From positions 68,169,563-68,233,562 of the forward strand of contig NC_091013.1 in assembly GCF_041296385.1 (NCBI RefSeq): a DNA stretch of 64,000 nucleotides, read 5' to 3'. Position 1 is the first letter of the stretch, and the number at the start of each line of letters is the position of its first letter. Below are positions 51,280-63,345 of the stretch, one piece after another. The translations under genes were made by a program, and so were the position numbers. Origin of the DNA: Aphelocoma coerulescens (Eukaryota > Chordata > Aves > Passeriformes > Corvidae). Under the pieces are notes generated by a model, which worked only from the letters and a program-made list of their open reading frames with translations, ran no database searches and was not told the DNA's origin.

Positions 51280-51765
51280 AGGAAGTGGGAAAGCTCAGCA
51301 ATGAAGTCCAAAGAAGAGCAATGAAGCTGGTGAAAGGTCTGGAACACAAGTACAATGAGGAATGGCTGAGGGAGATGGGGTTGTTTAGCCTGGAGAGGAA
51401 GAGACTCGGGGAGACCTTATCACTCTCTACAACTGCCTGAAAGGAGCGTGTAGCGAGAGGGTTCAGTCTCTTCTCCCAAGTCAGAAGCAATGAGACAAGA
51501 GGAAATGGCTTCAAGTTCTTCCAGGGGAGGTTTAAATTGAGTGTTAGGAGCAGTTGCTTCACCAAAAGGGTGGTTAGGCAGTGGAATTGGCTGCCCAGGG
51601 AGGTGGTAGAGTCACCATGCCTGGAGGTATTTAAATGATGTGTAAAAGTGGCACTGAGAGACATGATTTATCTACCAAGGTGGACTTGGTAGCATTGGGT
51701 TCATGGCTGGACTTGAGGAACTAAATGTTTTTTCCCAATCTAAATAATTCTTGATTCTATGAACT
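51280..51765 (+). mobile_element. CR1 LINE, 3' fragment of about 490 bp
   Basis: Plus-strand CR1. AAGAAGAGCAATGAAGCTGG and TTGTTTAGCCTGGAGAGGAA lead into GGCAGTGGAATTGGCTGCCC, GTGGCACTGAGAGACATGAT and a terminal GATTCTATGA. On the minus strand a 136-codon frame (51254-51664) spans the same DNA but is antisense to the LINE and has no meaning of its own. The LINE frame itself is interrupted. Confidence 0.93.
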
Positions 51766-52945
51766 GTAACTGATGCTCCCACAAGCAGAGAAGTTTATTA
51801 AATCTGAACCTTCTGTGTCTGGAAAGAGTTACTCTAATGACTGGGAAATTGTGCAGGAGCAGCTCAAGAGTGTTGCTGTACTTAAACCATGTGGTTTTTC
51901 AGATTAGGTGTTTTTAATAAGGTGGGGGTAAATTCTAATTTTGCTTAATGGTTTGAATCTTTCAGGGGTCATAAATGAAAGAGGTCCTAAATAGCACACC
52001 CAGGGAGGGCTTGAGCATGAGCAGTTGCTGAACTACCTGGGAGAGGTTTTAGGGAAGAACTTTGGTGAATATTACTGGGTTAAAAATAGCATCTGTGGTG
52101 TTAGAGAATACTTCTTAATTTCAGTTCAGCCTCAGTTAAGACAGCATTGTGAATCAAAAAACTTACTTTTTTTTTCTTTTCTTTTGATCCAAAATAGTCC
52201 TATATGCAGCTACCTCAGAAATGTCTCCTAAACTTGGGAATTCAAACCATATTGCTAATAATAAGAAAATATGATTTGTAATAACTTGTATATTGTGTCA
52301 TCAGCACAGTGACACTCTAAAGAGATAACAGAAATCAGTTATTTTGTGAAGACAACACTTTGCTTTGCAGAATCCATACCTTCTTGTAGCCAATTAAAGT
52401 CCTGCAAAATTTATAAAATAGTAAATGTTGCACCTTACCTTCAGTTCTGGCTGAATGCTTTGGGCTGGAGTTCAAAGCAGCCACTGTACAGTTTTCTGAA
52501 AGTTGCTTTATAGACTTGTTAATTCTTAACTCAGTACCCATAATATTCTATGGTGAGCATATATTTCTTTTGAGATCAGGAGCACTATTTCACATTGATG
52601 CTTCATGACTTTGTTTCCAGAGACAAAGGAGTTTCCTTAAGTTTATTGAATTCATTTAGGTTCATAACCCAGACAGAACCAGCTCTGGCAAAACTTCCTC
52701 TGCTTTATGTTCCTTATTTAGCAAATAGAACCTGCAGAGTGCATTGCCATCTTCTCTGAAATCTTTGGCTTTGTTGGACTAAGCTGGAAATGAGATATGT
52801 AGATCAGATGAACTCAGGGAAAAAAAAAAAAGAGAAAGACAGTTGCTGCTTTTGGAAAACAGCAAAAAGTGTTTTTCAAGCCAAGAAACGCTGCCTGTTA
52901 ATAGCAGCATTAAATTTCTGTTGAAGTTTTGTGGAAAGCTATTTT
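51766..52945. other. Unique DNA, no gene seen
   Basis: Nothing was assigned apart from an A12 run near 52820. Confidence 0.5.
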
Positions 52946-53010
52946 GTTGGGGTTTTTTTGTTTGTTTGGTTGGGGGGTTTTTTGGTTTTTTTTGTTTGTT
53001 TTTTTTTTTA
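52946..53010. repeat. T/G-rich low-complexity tract
   Basis: Runs of T3-T10 alternate with GG to GGGGGG. This is a low-complexity stretch with no reading significance. Confidence 0.85.
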
Positions 53011-54242
53011 ATCCTAAATTTACATTATTTGTCTTCCTAGAAAAAATAGACTGAACAAACAGAAATACAATGCTGTATACATGTAGGAAGTATAGCTGTT
53101 AACTGTGGTGTCTTTTACATCAGGTAGGTGGTACAGATTGAAGTTGCGCCTGTAATGCATAACACAGTGCAACATGGTTCATGAATAAGAACTTGCATCT
53201 GTAAAATTCTGCATGGGGTAAATTCCCTGCCAGATAAGTATTTCTTCCTGCACAGAGGCACATGGCTTAGATACACAGTCCTTGCATCCATCCTTTCCTG
53301 CATCTAGCCACTGGTGCTTGGTGGTGTCCTCAGTCACCACTCATTTACATACCATTAAAACTACTAATATGTATCTCTGTGTATATCACAGCTTGTGGAC
53401 TTAGAAATTTTGATTGGGTTTTAGCTGCTTTAAATGTATAGACCCCACTTTCCTCCTCCATCCTGTTAAGGTAAATATACTGCCTGCCTTTAAGTGACCT
53501 TTTAGAAATAGTCTGCAACATCCAGGGATCCCTGAATGCTGCTTGACAGTGTAAAGTATAGAGAAAATAAGCCTTATTTCCATTCTAATAACCCTGGGAA
53601 TATAATACACCACAACCACGTCAAGTGTCCTGCTGTTTGATGGAATGTCAGAAAGACTTTTTCTAAATTCAAAAGGACAAAAAAGCAATGGTAGGAGAAG
53701 CCATAAGTGTAGGATGTCTTTCAAATCATACATCTGCATATCCAATCCCCAGAACATCTGCAAACGCCCCGTACAAACCTAGAAGGAATATTTCATTTAA
53801 CCAAGGCTTGTATATTACTGTGCATAGCTATTCTAAAAATACGTGTCTGCAGGCAGTTCCATCCTGCATGGGAATTTTTTCCTGAAAGTTGAAGAAAAAT
53901 GGATTTGAGAAGCTCATGTAACTGTACACATAATCATAGTGAGAGCAAGCACACGATAAAAGAATTGCTCAATGCTACAGGCTTCTGATGGCAATAAAGT
54001 CAGAAAAGTCCTGGAACATGAGGTGCAGTATTAGCTCCTTAGTAACATTCTATTTTTGTTTCTTAGCAGTTACGTATGTCTAAGCCTATCTGCTCTGAAA
54101 AAGCAGTTTTAAAATCATACAAAACAGAACCAAGCAGGTGGTGATTCAAAGGTGTTTTGAGTAATTTATAGATTAGATGTGCCAGCAGTTACAGCCACTA
54201 GGCAAAACTCTTTCTAGTCATTTAGCAAGGCTTTTATGCATG
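53011..54242. other. Unique DNA, no gene seen
   Basis: A 120-codon minus-strand frame (53401-53763) is unrecognised. No repeat was found. Confidence 0.5.
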
Positions 54243-54572
54243 AAATCATAGAATCATATAATGGGTTTAGTTGGAAGAGCTCTTAAAGATCATCAAGTTC
54301 CAACCCCCTGTCGCAGGCAGGGACACCTTCCACTAGACCAGGTTGCCCAAGGATCCATCCATCCAGCCTGGAACATTTCCAGGGATGGGGCATCCACAAC
54401 TTCTCTGGGCAACCTGTGCCAGCACCCCATCATCCAAACAGCAAAGAATTTCTTCCTAATATCTAACCTAAATCTACCCTCTTCCAGCTTAAAGCCATTG
54501 TCCCTTGTCCTACCACTACATGCCCTTGCAAAAAGTCCTGCTCCAGCCTTTCTGTAGCCCCTTTTTCATACT
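54243..54572 (-). mobile_element. CR1 LINE, 3' end fragment of about 330 bp
   Basis: Minus-strand CR1 whose 3' end is doubled in the way typical of CR1: AATCATAGAATCATATAATG on the plus strand. It continues with GACACCTTCCACTAGACCAG, CTTCTCTGGGCAACCTGTGC and CTTGTCCTACCACTACATGC. It is clearly recognisable and 5'-truncated near 54572. Confidence 0.95.
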
Positions 54573-56599
54573 TAAATTAACCTTTTAAAACTAGAGGCTG
54601 AAAAGACACATAGATCAACTTCAAGAAACTTAAGTCCTGAGTTGTTGCTTATGAATCAGCTCAGTACCAAAGACTTTTTAATGGGGAATGACTCATGAGA
54701 AATCTCTAAGGACTGACTTCACTGACTTAGAAATACAGATATAAGTGAGAGCCAGGAAGCCCACGGACTGTCTGCATGCTCTGAAAATTGAGTCAGCAGT
54801 CTCTGATAAGATGACTGTGTGTCATGAAATTTCAGGCTTTGATCTATAGCCTTGTGAATGGATTTCCTTCTCTCCACTCCCTGAATATTAACTTCAAGAT
54901 GCAAGCTAAATATCTGTAGCATGAGCCAGTGGAAAACTGAGTGAAGGGTAGAAGGAAAGGAGGACTCAGATGCCTTAAGTTTTAGGATTTCTAATGCAGC
55001 TCTTGGTTTGGCTAATCTTACTGCAACTAATTCTTCTTTTTAAGAAATCAGATTCCTGGAGGTGTTGTCTTCCTTCCTCAGCTGACTTTTCTCCCATTGG
55101 TAGAAAGTCACATTAAAAGAAAAAGTTCTGCCTTTGAATTAAACTCTTTCTAAGTATTGTGGCATTATGGCAGCAGCATCTTGGACTTAAGAGCTACTTT
55201 GGAAGAGTAAATATTTTTCTTTTGTAAAGTAAAGGATTGCACCAGTCTTAGAGGTATGAAGGCTTTCAGGAAGCTGGTCTTTACTGAAGTAGAATCAGGA
55301 GGATTTGCAGTCTTGCTTGCCTTTCCGGCAGTTGAACCTTTATGGTGCATGTATTTAAATATTCCAAATGTAGTGAAACATATGAGGACAAGAGGCCAAC
55401 AGAGTTGTCACAGTCCTGAATCCTTTGAGATTTTCCATAAGGATATATTTTAGGCACTGAAAGTCATGGTAGCAATGCTAAGAGTAAAGTGCTCTGTTAA
55501 ATCTGTGCCTATATATATTTTGTGTTGGCTGAAAAAAAGCATTTCATTTATAGGAAGAAATACACTTAGACGTACTCAAGTCTTTCACTTTCCTGAAACT
55601 GAAACTCCTAAATATGAGTACCTCTGCTTGACCAGTTGGAGTAGGCTTCAGTTCAGGCTTTGTGCAAAGGCAATTTTTCTAGGAAATACCTGTTAAAGAA
55701 ACAGTGGTAGAATGTTGACTAGATATGTCTTCTGCTGCTCTGTGCTACGGTACTGATTTAAGTTCCTTTGAAAATGCGAGGCTAGGTAACTTAGGGTACC
55801 AACTTCCAATATTGGTGAGGCAGGATGAGACGTGCCTTGCTGTAACACTGCCATAAAAGCTGGGAATCTACAAGGAGCCTTGAAGCTCCTCTGAAAGCAT
55901 CAGCCTCTGTCATTCAAGTCCCTAGATTTTCACTTGTGTTTTTTATAAAACAATTAACATGTTGTGTGTCCTATCTGCATTGAGCCTGTATATCTGTCCT
56001 AGCACTTAAAATGCACATGCTTTTCTACCTTTGAAAATTGTCTTTATTTTTGTTGTTCAATTAAATGGATCTATAGGTAAAAGGTGTCAAATGTGACCCC
56101 ATGGATGGGATTCCTCTTGTTTGACTGTACACACACAGAGCTGAGAATTTAACATCTGCATTAGGCCGTCTTGCTTAGACTGCCTTTACTGTCTATGGGA
56201 AGAAGAGGTATATTATTCTGCCTACTTTCACTGTACATCTTCGGAAGAAATGATTCACTCCTTTTAAGGGCATCTCTCTCTGTTGTAGATAACTACACTG
56301 CCAGCTTAATTTTGTCATCTATCCTAAGTAGTATATGCATGTTTGTTCTTCCCTGCTGCCGGATACATGTCCCTTTTCCTTTTAATGATGGATTTTCTTC
56401 CTCTTGTCTCTGGCAACAGTCTTTTATTTCTGTTTACAGAGCTTGCCAAACATATTTTAGTGTAATCTATCTTGTAAAATGGGGTCTTGTCAACATGAAA
56501 GTGTTTTCCCTGAGACAGACTGTTGTATACTGAGCAAAAACGTGAGGTTCTTTCCAGCTGCCAACCAGTTGAAATTTCAGGTTCAAAAGCAACATTTCT
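54573..56599. other. Unique DNA, no gene seen
   Basis: A 120-codon plus-strand frame (56171-56533) is leucine- and serine-rich and unrecognised. No other feature was found. Confidence 0.5.
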
Positions 56600-57060
56600 T
56601 TTTCAAGAAGGGCAAGAAGGAGTACCTGAGAAACTTCAGTGCCTGGTAAAATCATGGTAAAGATTATTCTGGGAAGTATTGAAAAACACCTGAAGGAAAA
56701 GGCAGTCATCATTCACAGCCAGCGCAGCTTCATGAGGGGAAAGTACTGCTTGTTGCACCTGATTTCTTTCTATGACAGGGTAACCCACCTACTTCATATT
56801 GCAAAGCCAGTTGATGAAATCTGTTTGGACTCCAGCAAAGCTTTTGATACTTTTTCTCACAGTATCCTTCTGGACAAAATGTCCAGCCCACAACTGGATA
56901 AACACATCATTGGATGGGTGAGCAACTGGCTCACGGGTGGGGCACAAAGGGTTATAGTGAAAGGGGTGACATCAGGCTGATGATCTGTCACTAGTGGGGC
57001 TCCACAGGGCTTCATCTTAGGCCCTGTGCTCTTCAACATCTTCATTTATGATTGTTGATA
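56600..57060 (+). mobile_element. CR1 LINE internal fragment, reverse transcriptase domain
   Basis: The plus-strand frame 56639-56980 (113 codons) encodes part of the CR1 ORF2 reverse transcriptase. It begins with the PGKIMVKIILG segment and includes ICLDSSKAFDTFSH, equivalent to the family's LDFSKAFD motif that carries a catalytic aspartate, and WVSNWLTGGAQRV. The frame ends at a TGA just before the region coding SGAPQGFILGPVLFNIFI, another conserved reverse transcriptase block, which lies directly downstream at about 56990-57045. Both ends of the LINE are missing. This is the only piece here from the middle of ORF2 that keeps clear motifs. A fragment without a 3' end is unusual for target-primed insertion, so a later deletion or rearrangement is likely. 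Confidence 0.93.
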
Positions 57061-57764
57061 ATTACTGTTCTATCTGATGGTTTGTCATGTGCAGAGATTG
57101 TATTCTGAGATTGTGTTAATGATTAAAATACATAAAAAAATCAATGACCTGACCCTAGATCCTAGGACTTGTTAAATATATATTCTGCCTCTTATGGCCT
57201 TGTTTAAAATAATCTCCAAGACAGTATTCTTGATCATCATTTCAATGTATCTGTGTTCACAATTCTGCACCCCTTGTAGGAAATAAGGCAGTTCTGCACC
57301 TTGACCTGTCTGAAGTTTGATTCCAAGAACAGTTCTTCATAGACAGTAGGCAGCTGGATTAGCAAGGAACCAGTCATGACTTAACAGTGCAGTTATGCTT
57401 CCGGAGGGTTCCTCTTGAACCAAATAATGGGCTGATAGGTTACAAATCAAAGCAATATAGATAGAAATAGAGAGGCTCTATGTTTAGTAATTACTGTATC
57501 AAGGAGGGCGTCAGGATTGAACAAAGAGAAAAATGAGCGGAATATTGTGAATCACTCCTTTGTGCTGCTTTAGACCTATTTAGTAAATAATATGATTAAT
57601 TTTTCTATGGAAAAAGAATAATTAGTATTACTGACAGTAGTTGAAAGCACAGCAAAGTGTGATGGCAGGAAAATTGCTGTGATCATGAGGGGACTGTCAT
57701 TTTTTGGAATGTATAAATCTGTTCGTAAGCTGACTTGGCTTGTCATTTCAGTCCGCTGCAGCTG
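57061..57764. other. Unique DNA, no gene seen
   Basis: AT-rich, with no feature recognised between the CR1 piece and the LTR. Confidence 0.5.
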
Positions 57765-58436
57765 TGTCCTGGGGTGACTATGATACTGCATTCCCTATCA
57801 CCTGCCCTATTCCAGACATGAATCCTGTGCCTTCCTGTGTCTTTAAGCTGTTTCTCAGGATAAGGGGGGAGAGAAGCCAGGCGAATTTTTTTTCAGAGCA
57901 GTTTGTGCTCAAGGACACACACACCCCTGCATTCCTGCGGCAGAGCAGAGGAAACACCTTCCTACTTCTCCTCAGCTTTCAGCTCCTTTTCTCAGGAGAG
58001 AGATGGAGAGTTAAAACTCTTTGGTTTTTAGCTAGCTTCTTGATCGTAGCTGGAGCAAGGAGTTTCCTGGGACTTTAGCTTCTTCTCCTCTTCTGGACTG
58101 TTCAGCAACACCAGAACACCACCGGGAGGCCCCACACTGCGGTCTGGAGGGGCCCAAGCCACACCCCAGCTCCAGAGATGAGAGAGCCACACCCACAAAG
58201 GACTTTGAAAATCTTCCCAGGTCTTCTCCACAGCGAGAGGTTTTATTATCTAACATTATTCATTCTTTTCTTCTGTGCCTGCGTGCACTTTACTTGTTAA
58301 ATAAATAGTTCTTTTTCACTTTCCTCTGAGGAATTTCTTTTCAAACCTGGTGGGGAAGGGGCTGCTGAAATCTGCCTTCTAACAGAGGGATGTTCATTTC
58401 AGACATTTCCCTCCAAATATGTCTCAAACCAAGACA
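57765..58436 (+). mobile_element. Solo LTR of an endogenous retrovirus (family A, copy 2)
   Basis: This 672-bp element begins TGTCCTGGGGTGAC and ends CCAAGACA. It aligns over its length with the LTR at 26089-26731, sharing GAGAGTTAAAA/GAGAGTTGAAT, CCACAGCGA, GTTAAATAAATAGTT and AACCTGGTGGGG. A middle section of about 110 bp differs more between the copies. AATAAA lies at 58300-58305. Flanks AGCTG and AACTA match at only three of five positions, so the target duplication is either eroded or the ends are slightly misplaced. No internal viral sequence adjoins it. Confidence 0.85.
58300..58305 (+). promoter_or_regulatory. LTR polyadenylation signal
   Basis: AATAAA in the same context as in the first family-A LTR. 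Confidence 0.7.
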
Positions 58437-60989
58437 AACTATAATAATTAATTTATAGCCATGGAGTGTATTTGTAGATAGGACTAAGTGGACTGTGGAG
58501 CAACTGACACGCAGTGCCATGAAGCAGGTCCTCGAGTGGATTTTGTTTTACCCAGGACCCTTTCCGTTCCTCACTTGTACCAGCATGTGTAAGAGTTCTG
58601 GGAAAATAGTTACAAAGAGTTCCTATTATCTAAGGTTCCAAAAAACCTTTTGGTCTTTGCCAGAGACTGCTTCCGTTTTGTGTACACTCCTGATTCCTCT
58701 CCTACTTCTAGATCTGGAAAATTACTTTCAGAAACTGGTCTTGCCACCGAGTGCCTTTTGAGAAGTGCATATTTCATTAGAGTAATATAATAAATTTCAT
58801 AGAAGATAATAATGAAAATCCTACTGAGAGCCCTTCCAGATTATCCATTGGGTCCAAAAGCTTATAACCGATGAATGTTCAATTCATATTCAAATTTTCA
58901 CTTGAATACATAAAAATAGTGAAAGAAATGAGTAATTATATTCTCTTCAAAAAACTATTTCCATGCACATTTACACACAGTATATATATAAAATATCAGA
59001 ATAGCAATATATGAGATTCCTAATAACCTTAAATTATAGAATTATTTATGCACAGTATTTTTCCTATGTGAAGATGAATTTAAATTAATGTTATATTTAA
59101 TTTAAACAAAGTACTTTTTTAACATGTTCTTTTATCTCTAATTTTCATGAATAAGCATTTTAGGTGGGCCAAACTTTTGCAAATAATAAGTAGCAGCTAA
59201 TTTATTTAGTTACAAGCTGTGACTAATTAATTTTCATCACTGGAAATGAGTATTACAAACTAAAGCACAACATTCAAGGAATTTTTCAAAAGATGTATAT
59301 ATGTGTGTTATCTTAATTTTGTTACAGTTGAGGATAGAGAGTCTTTTGAAGTCTGCTTCTCACAAAATATACCCCTGTATATAAACATATTGTACATAAA
59401 ACACTTTACAAGTCCCATCTTTATGTTAGTGATACATCTTTCATGTATAGACATACATGTAGGTTTTTTGATTAAAACATTCCCTGGACATGTGAATTAG
59501 TTTCTAAAATCTGTATTGTTTCCAAATTAGGTTTGTAAAAGGCTGTTAACTCAATAGTTTGTGCAACGCATGAGATTTTTAATTTTGCCTTTAAGTTGGT
59601 TTGGTGTTTTAGTGTTAAAATTTAGTGAACAGAAAAGCACCCTCTAGTCTTGCAATACTGGTGAGCTGATGGTTTCCAGACCAGGGCGTGAAGGTACCAG
59701 AAGGCACCAGAACTATTTCACTCTTTCCAAAATCAGAATTATTTTGAATCCCATCACCAAGCAGCACAGAAGATGCAGAAGAGACTCCCCGAAGACAATG
59801 GTCAAACACACGTGGGGATGAGTTTCAGAGTAGGCTTTTGAAACAAAGAAATTATTTTAGGGAAGAAAAAGACACTGCACTTACTGAATGTTGAAAAGAT
59901 TGAAGGATGTTCAGGTAAGAAATTTTCTGAACATTTTGAAAAGAACCTACTCTTTCTTTAGTAAAATATTTACTCTGGCTTTGGAGATAGGTGTTTTAAA
60001 TTTAAATTGCATCTCTGCAGTATGTTTAGTAACTATAACAAAGTGATTTCTTGGCACTAGTTTGGCCTTCAGTCTGATAGCTTGGCTAAGTGTATGCTAA
60101 TAAAAATATTTATTCTCTGGTACAGATGAACTTTTAGAAGGATATTTTTAAACTAGGTAAAGATACGCTAACTACACAATTACACATGCAGCTGTTTGCT
60201 GTCTTAAATGTCAGGAAATCTTTCATCTCACCTTTTTCCCCCATCTCAATTTGCAGACAATTTTTCAAGGAGAGATGGTCTGTCATGTTGATCTGTAGTG
60301 GAATCTGAAACACAGTGAATCAATGCTGTTACACACAGAAGACCTAAATACAAGTGAGACACATAGGGAAACCAATACCTGGAAATCAGAGACATGATTA
60401 TTACTTTGCAGGTTAACTTAGAGAGAAGAAAGAGATGAAGGGTGAATGCAAACTGAAACCAAACAGATGAACACGTCAGACTTAAATATTTTACTTATTC
60501 TCTTAAGAGTCTAAAAGAAGAAACAGACTTAAACAGCAGTCAACTGCAACGTTATCACCCCACTCAGCTAAACAGGATTCTCAGATGTTGAACAAAGAAC
60601 CCTACTGAGAGCCTTACACGTGCTTGAGTTCACACTAAGTGTTCTTGAGAAGGGCGAAGCGTTCCAGAGACAGAATTTAGTTGCTTAAGTTGGGGAGGAT
60701 GGTCACTGAAGACCCTTGCTGAGTTGCTTGGGTGTGCTACAGTCTACACCTGTAGGGCCAGCACTTTGTTAGCTGGCTCTCTAGATGCTGCCTCTGTTTG
60801 CAGTGAAAGGCCCCTTGCCTCTTCCTCTCCTGAGAAAAAGCCAGCATGGGTAGGGATGGTGATGTTTAGACTTTTCATATTGAACCTTAGTTGTTAGAAT
60901 TAGTAACGGAGATTTTAGTAACCACTCTTCTGTGGCATTTATTTGGTTTGGCTTCCATTTCTTTTAACAGATATGACATTTTAAGCATT
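58437..60989. other. AT-rich unique DNA, no gene seen
   Basis: No gene. The stretch from about 58900 to 59290 is very AT-rich, with repeated TAATTA and ATTTAAATTAAT motifs. Open frames are 88 codons or fewer. Confidence 0.5.
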
Positions 60990-61009
60990 CCCCCCCCCCC
61001 CCCCCCCCC
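60990..61009. repeat. Poly-C tract, C20
   Basis: Twenty consecutive C in otherwise AT-rich DNA. Confidence 0.97.
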
Positions 61010-62224
61010 AATGGACTGCTTTTTCAGTCAGCATAGATGTGAAACCTGGAACAGAAAAACAAAGGGGCTGCAACATTATGAACAAGTAAGAAAGAAATAT
61101 ATGCTCTGTGTCATTCATTGCTTCAGTGTCAAATCAAACTCTCGCTAGACTATTCTTTCACATCAAACCAGAGGATGACTGGAGAGATGAAAAAGAAACT
61201 CAGTTCTCTTTGGCAGCCCTGGTGAAAAGACACAGCTTTGTTCACATATTTTGGCTAGTCCTTTGAGCTTCTTCTGCTGATGTAACCAAATTTCAAAGAA
61301 TAAAATCCTAAGCAAAGTCATTACATCAGAGTAAAAGTAGAAAGTGTGCTCACTTTACATCTCCTAACAAAGCAAATACTCTCTGGTAAGACCAATAAGA
61401 CTGGTAATGACATTTTTACACACCATCTAGGCTTTAGTCTGCAAAGAAGGCTGTGTAAGTAACACAACTTCAAACTGAAAAAGAACAAAGATTTTCCTTG
61501 CTCTCCATATATCCTCCTCTTCCTCCTACAAAGTCAGCAAGAGAGTAACAGCTAACAAGAAAACGGTCAGGCATCACAGAGATCTCCAGGTTACAGCTCG
61601 TGCTTTTCTGCTTTGAAGTGAACATAAGTGCTGCAATCCATGCTGGCTGAAGGGCTGCATTTCAGTCAGGTCGAGTAGCTCAGGAATGTACATCACAATA
61701 AATCTCAAGTGGAATTATGCATCTTCCAGAGTTAAATGTGAGATGAAACCATGCTTATATATACCTGGTTTGGGGAATCTTCTACATTTGAAGTAGATGG
61801 AGAATGGGAAGCAGAAGCAGAGTTTCAGAAAGCAAAATTAGGTGTTCAGTGAGCTGCCTGAGAAATTAAAGGATAATTTAATTAAGCTTAGCTCTGCTTC
61901 ATCCTATATACAAACAATTTGGATAATGCAAATATATACAAATGACAGTTCCATTGCGTGCTGTATTGAGATACTGCTTCTCAGACTTTCCTTCTTTGCA
62001 TTTTGCTTAGTATGCTGTCACTTGCATTAACAACAATATCGCATCAGGAGATTTTTTACCCCATAATGAGTACTTGCATTAAAATGTTTTTAAAAATGTC
62101 TGAAGGGTTCACAGTGACCAAACGTCTCTGGTAATAGCACGACATAAATTTGAAGGAAATCTTTCTAAAGTACAGTTGAAATGAAACAGATTGTATCGCA
62201 CTACACCATACTGTGTTTGCATTG
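61010..62224. other. Unique DNA, no gene seen
   Basis: No feature was recognised. Confidence 0.5.
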
Positions 62225-62336
62225 TGAATGGATTGGCTTAGAAGGGGACATTAAAGATCATTTAGTTCCAACCCCCCTGCCAGGGACAGGGACACCATCC
62301 ACTAGAGCAGGCAGGTCAAGGACCTATGTAACCTGA
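62225..62336 (-). mobile_element. CR1 LINE 3' end, outer part (split by an LTR)
   Basis: Minus-strand CR1: the plus strand reads GAATGGATTGGCTTAGAAGG, ATCATTTAGTTCCAACCCCC and GACACCATCCACTAGAGCAG. It stops at CCTGA where the LTR begins, and the rest of the same copy resumes at 63667. Confidence 0.92.
62332..62336. repeat. 5-bp target-site duplication, left
   Basis: CCTGA immediately before TGTAGTGG. The same five bases follow the LTR at 63667-63671. Confidence 0.9.
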
Positions 62337-62437
62337 TGTAGTGGTTTGGTCTAAAATACTCATTACTGTTTATCTTCTGTGAGATAAGAATTAGGAGAAA
62401 TGCAAAGCAGGCACCAACTTGAATGAATATAAAGAAG

Positions 62438-62443
62438 TTTATT
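62438..62443 (-). promoter_or_regulatory. LTR polyadenylation signal
   Basis: TTTATT on the plus strand gives AATAAA on the minus strand, the expected place near the 3' end of a minus-strand LTR. Confidence 0.6.
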
Positions 62444-62587
62444 AACAGACCTAAAAGAAGAAAAGAAAAAAAAATTATACCACCTTTAGAACTCTCCTCC
62501 TCCCCCCACCTTCCTCCCTGCTCCCACTGACAGTGTAAAGACAACCCTTAAGATGTTCAGTCTGTTTACCACTTCCATAATAACCTT

Positions 62588-62709
62588 GTTCAGTCCATTT
62601 AGAAAGAGAAGTCTCTTTTTGCTCGTGCTATGAAAACAGTATTACACCGAGACAGCCACCCACTTCTAAATATTGTTCAGTCCATTTAGGAAGAGGAGTC
62701 TCTCTGCTT
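62588..62709. repeat. Internal duplication within the LTR
   Basis: GTTCAGTCCATTTAGAAAGA (62588 on) recurs as GTTCAGTCCATTTAGGAAGA (62675 on), each followed by an AGTCTCT segment. The offset is 87 bp. Confidence 0.8.
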
Positions 62710-63285
62710 ACGATGTGAGTCCCTTCCCCCGACTTGCAGCTTTTCCCGCAACTGCTTTCGAGGGTCCACTCTTGAAAGTTTTCTGGGGTACAATTTTAAG
62801 GTTGATCTGTTCAGAAACAAAAAAAACAGAGGCCCTTCTCCTTCCCTGGGAGCAAAGGGTCATCTTCATCTTTAAGACTATCTCTGGAAGCATCTCTAGG
62901 AATTGAGGTTTTTCTCCTTTCCTCTTTGGAGCAAAAGTCCTCATCTGGTTCATCTGGTTCATCTCTCTCTGTCCAAACTTCTCATGAAATTACAGCTGCG
63001 TCAGCATCTGCCTATCTCAGCGCAGGTGCTTCTGCTTACGAGTTGAACACTCCACCCCCCATATCTTCATGAAATTACAACAGGATACTCTGATATATCA
63101 TAGCTTCACAACAGACTTTCAGCTTTAAGCATCTCCTCTCTCTCTTCCCTCAGGTTTTCAGCTCTTCACAGCAATAAAAGGGTTAATCTCACCTCGGCCT
63201 TGCAGCTGGAATGTGGCTTATCGCTGTTGGTCACCTGGCCTCTGCCGGACAGAGGTGCCGCTTTGCTGAATCTCGGCCGCAGTGT

Positions 63286-63345
63286 GGGGGGGGGGGGGTT
63301 CCGAGCCGCTCCGGCTGCCCACGGCAAGGCAGTGGGGGGGGGGGG
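63286..63345 (+). repeat. Two long G runs (G13 and G12)
   Basis: G13 at 63286-63298 and G12 at 63334-63345, each preceded by AGTG or GTGT and followed by TTCC. A shorter G8 lies at 63486-63493. Confidence 0.92.

Noticed and set aside
51254..51664. 136-codon minus-strand frame
   Set aside because: It is antisense to a plus-strand CR1 fragment and has no independent support.
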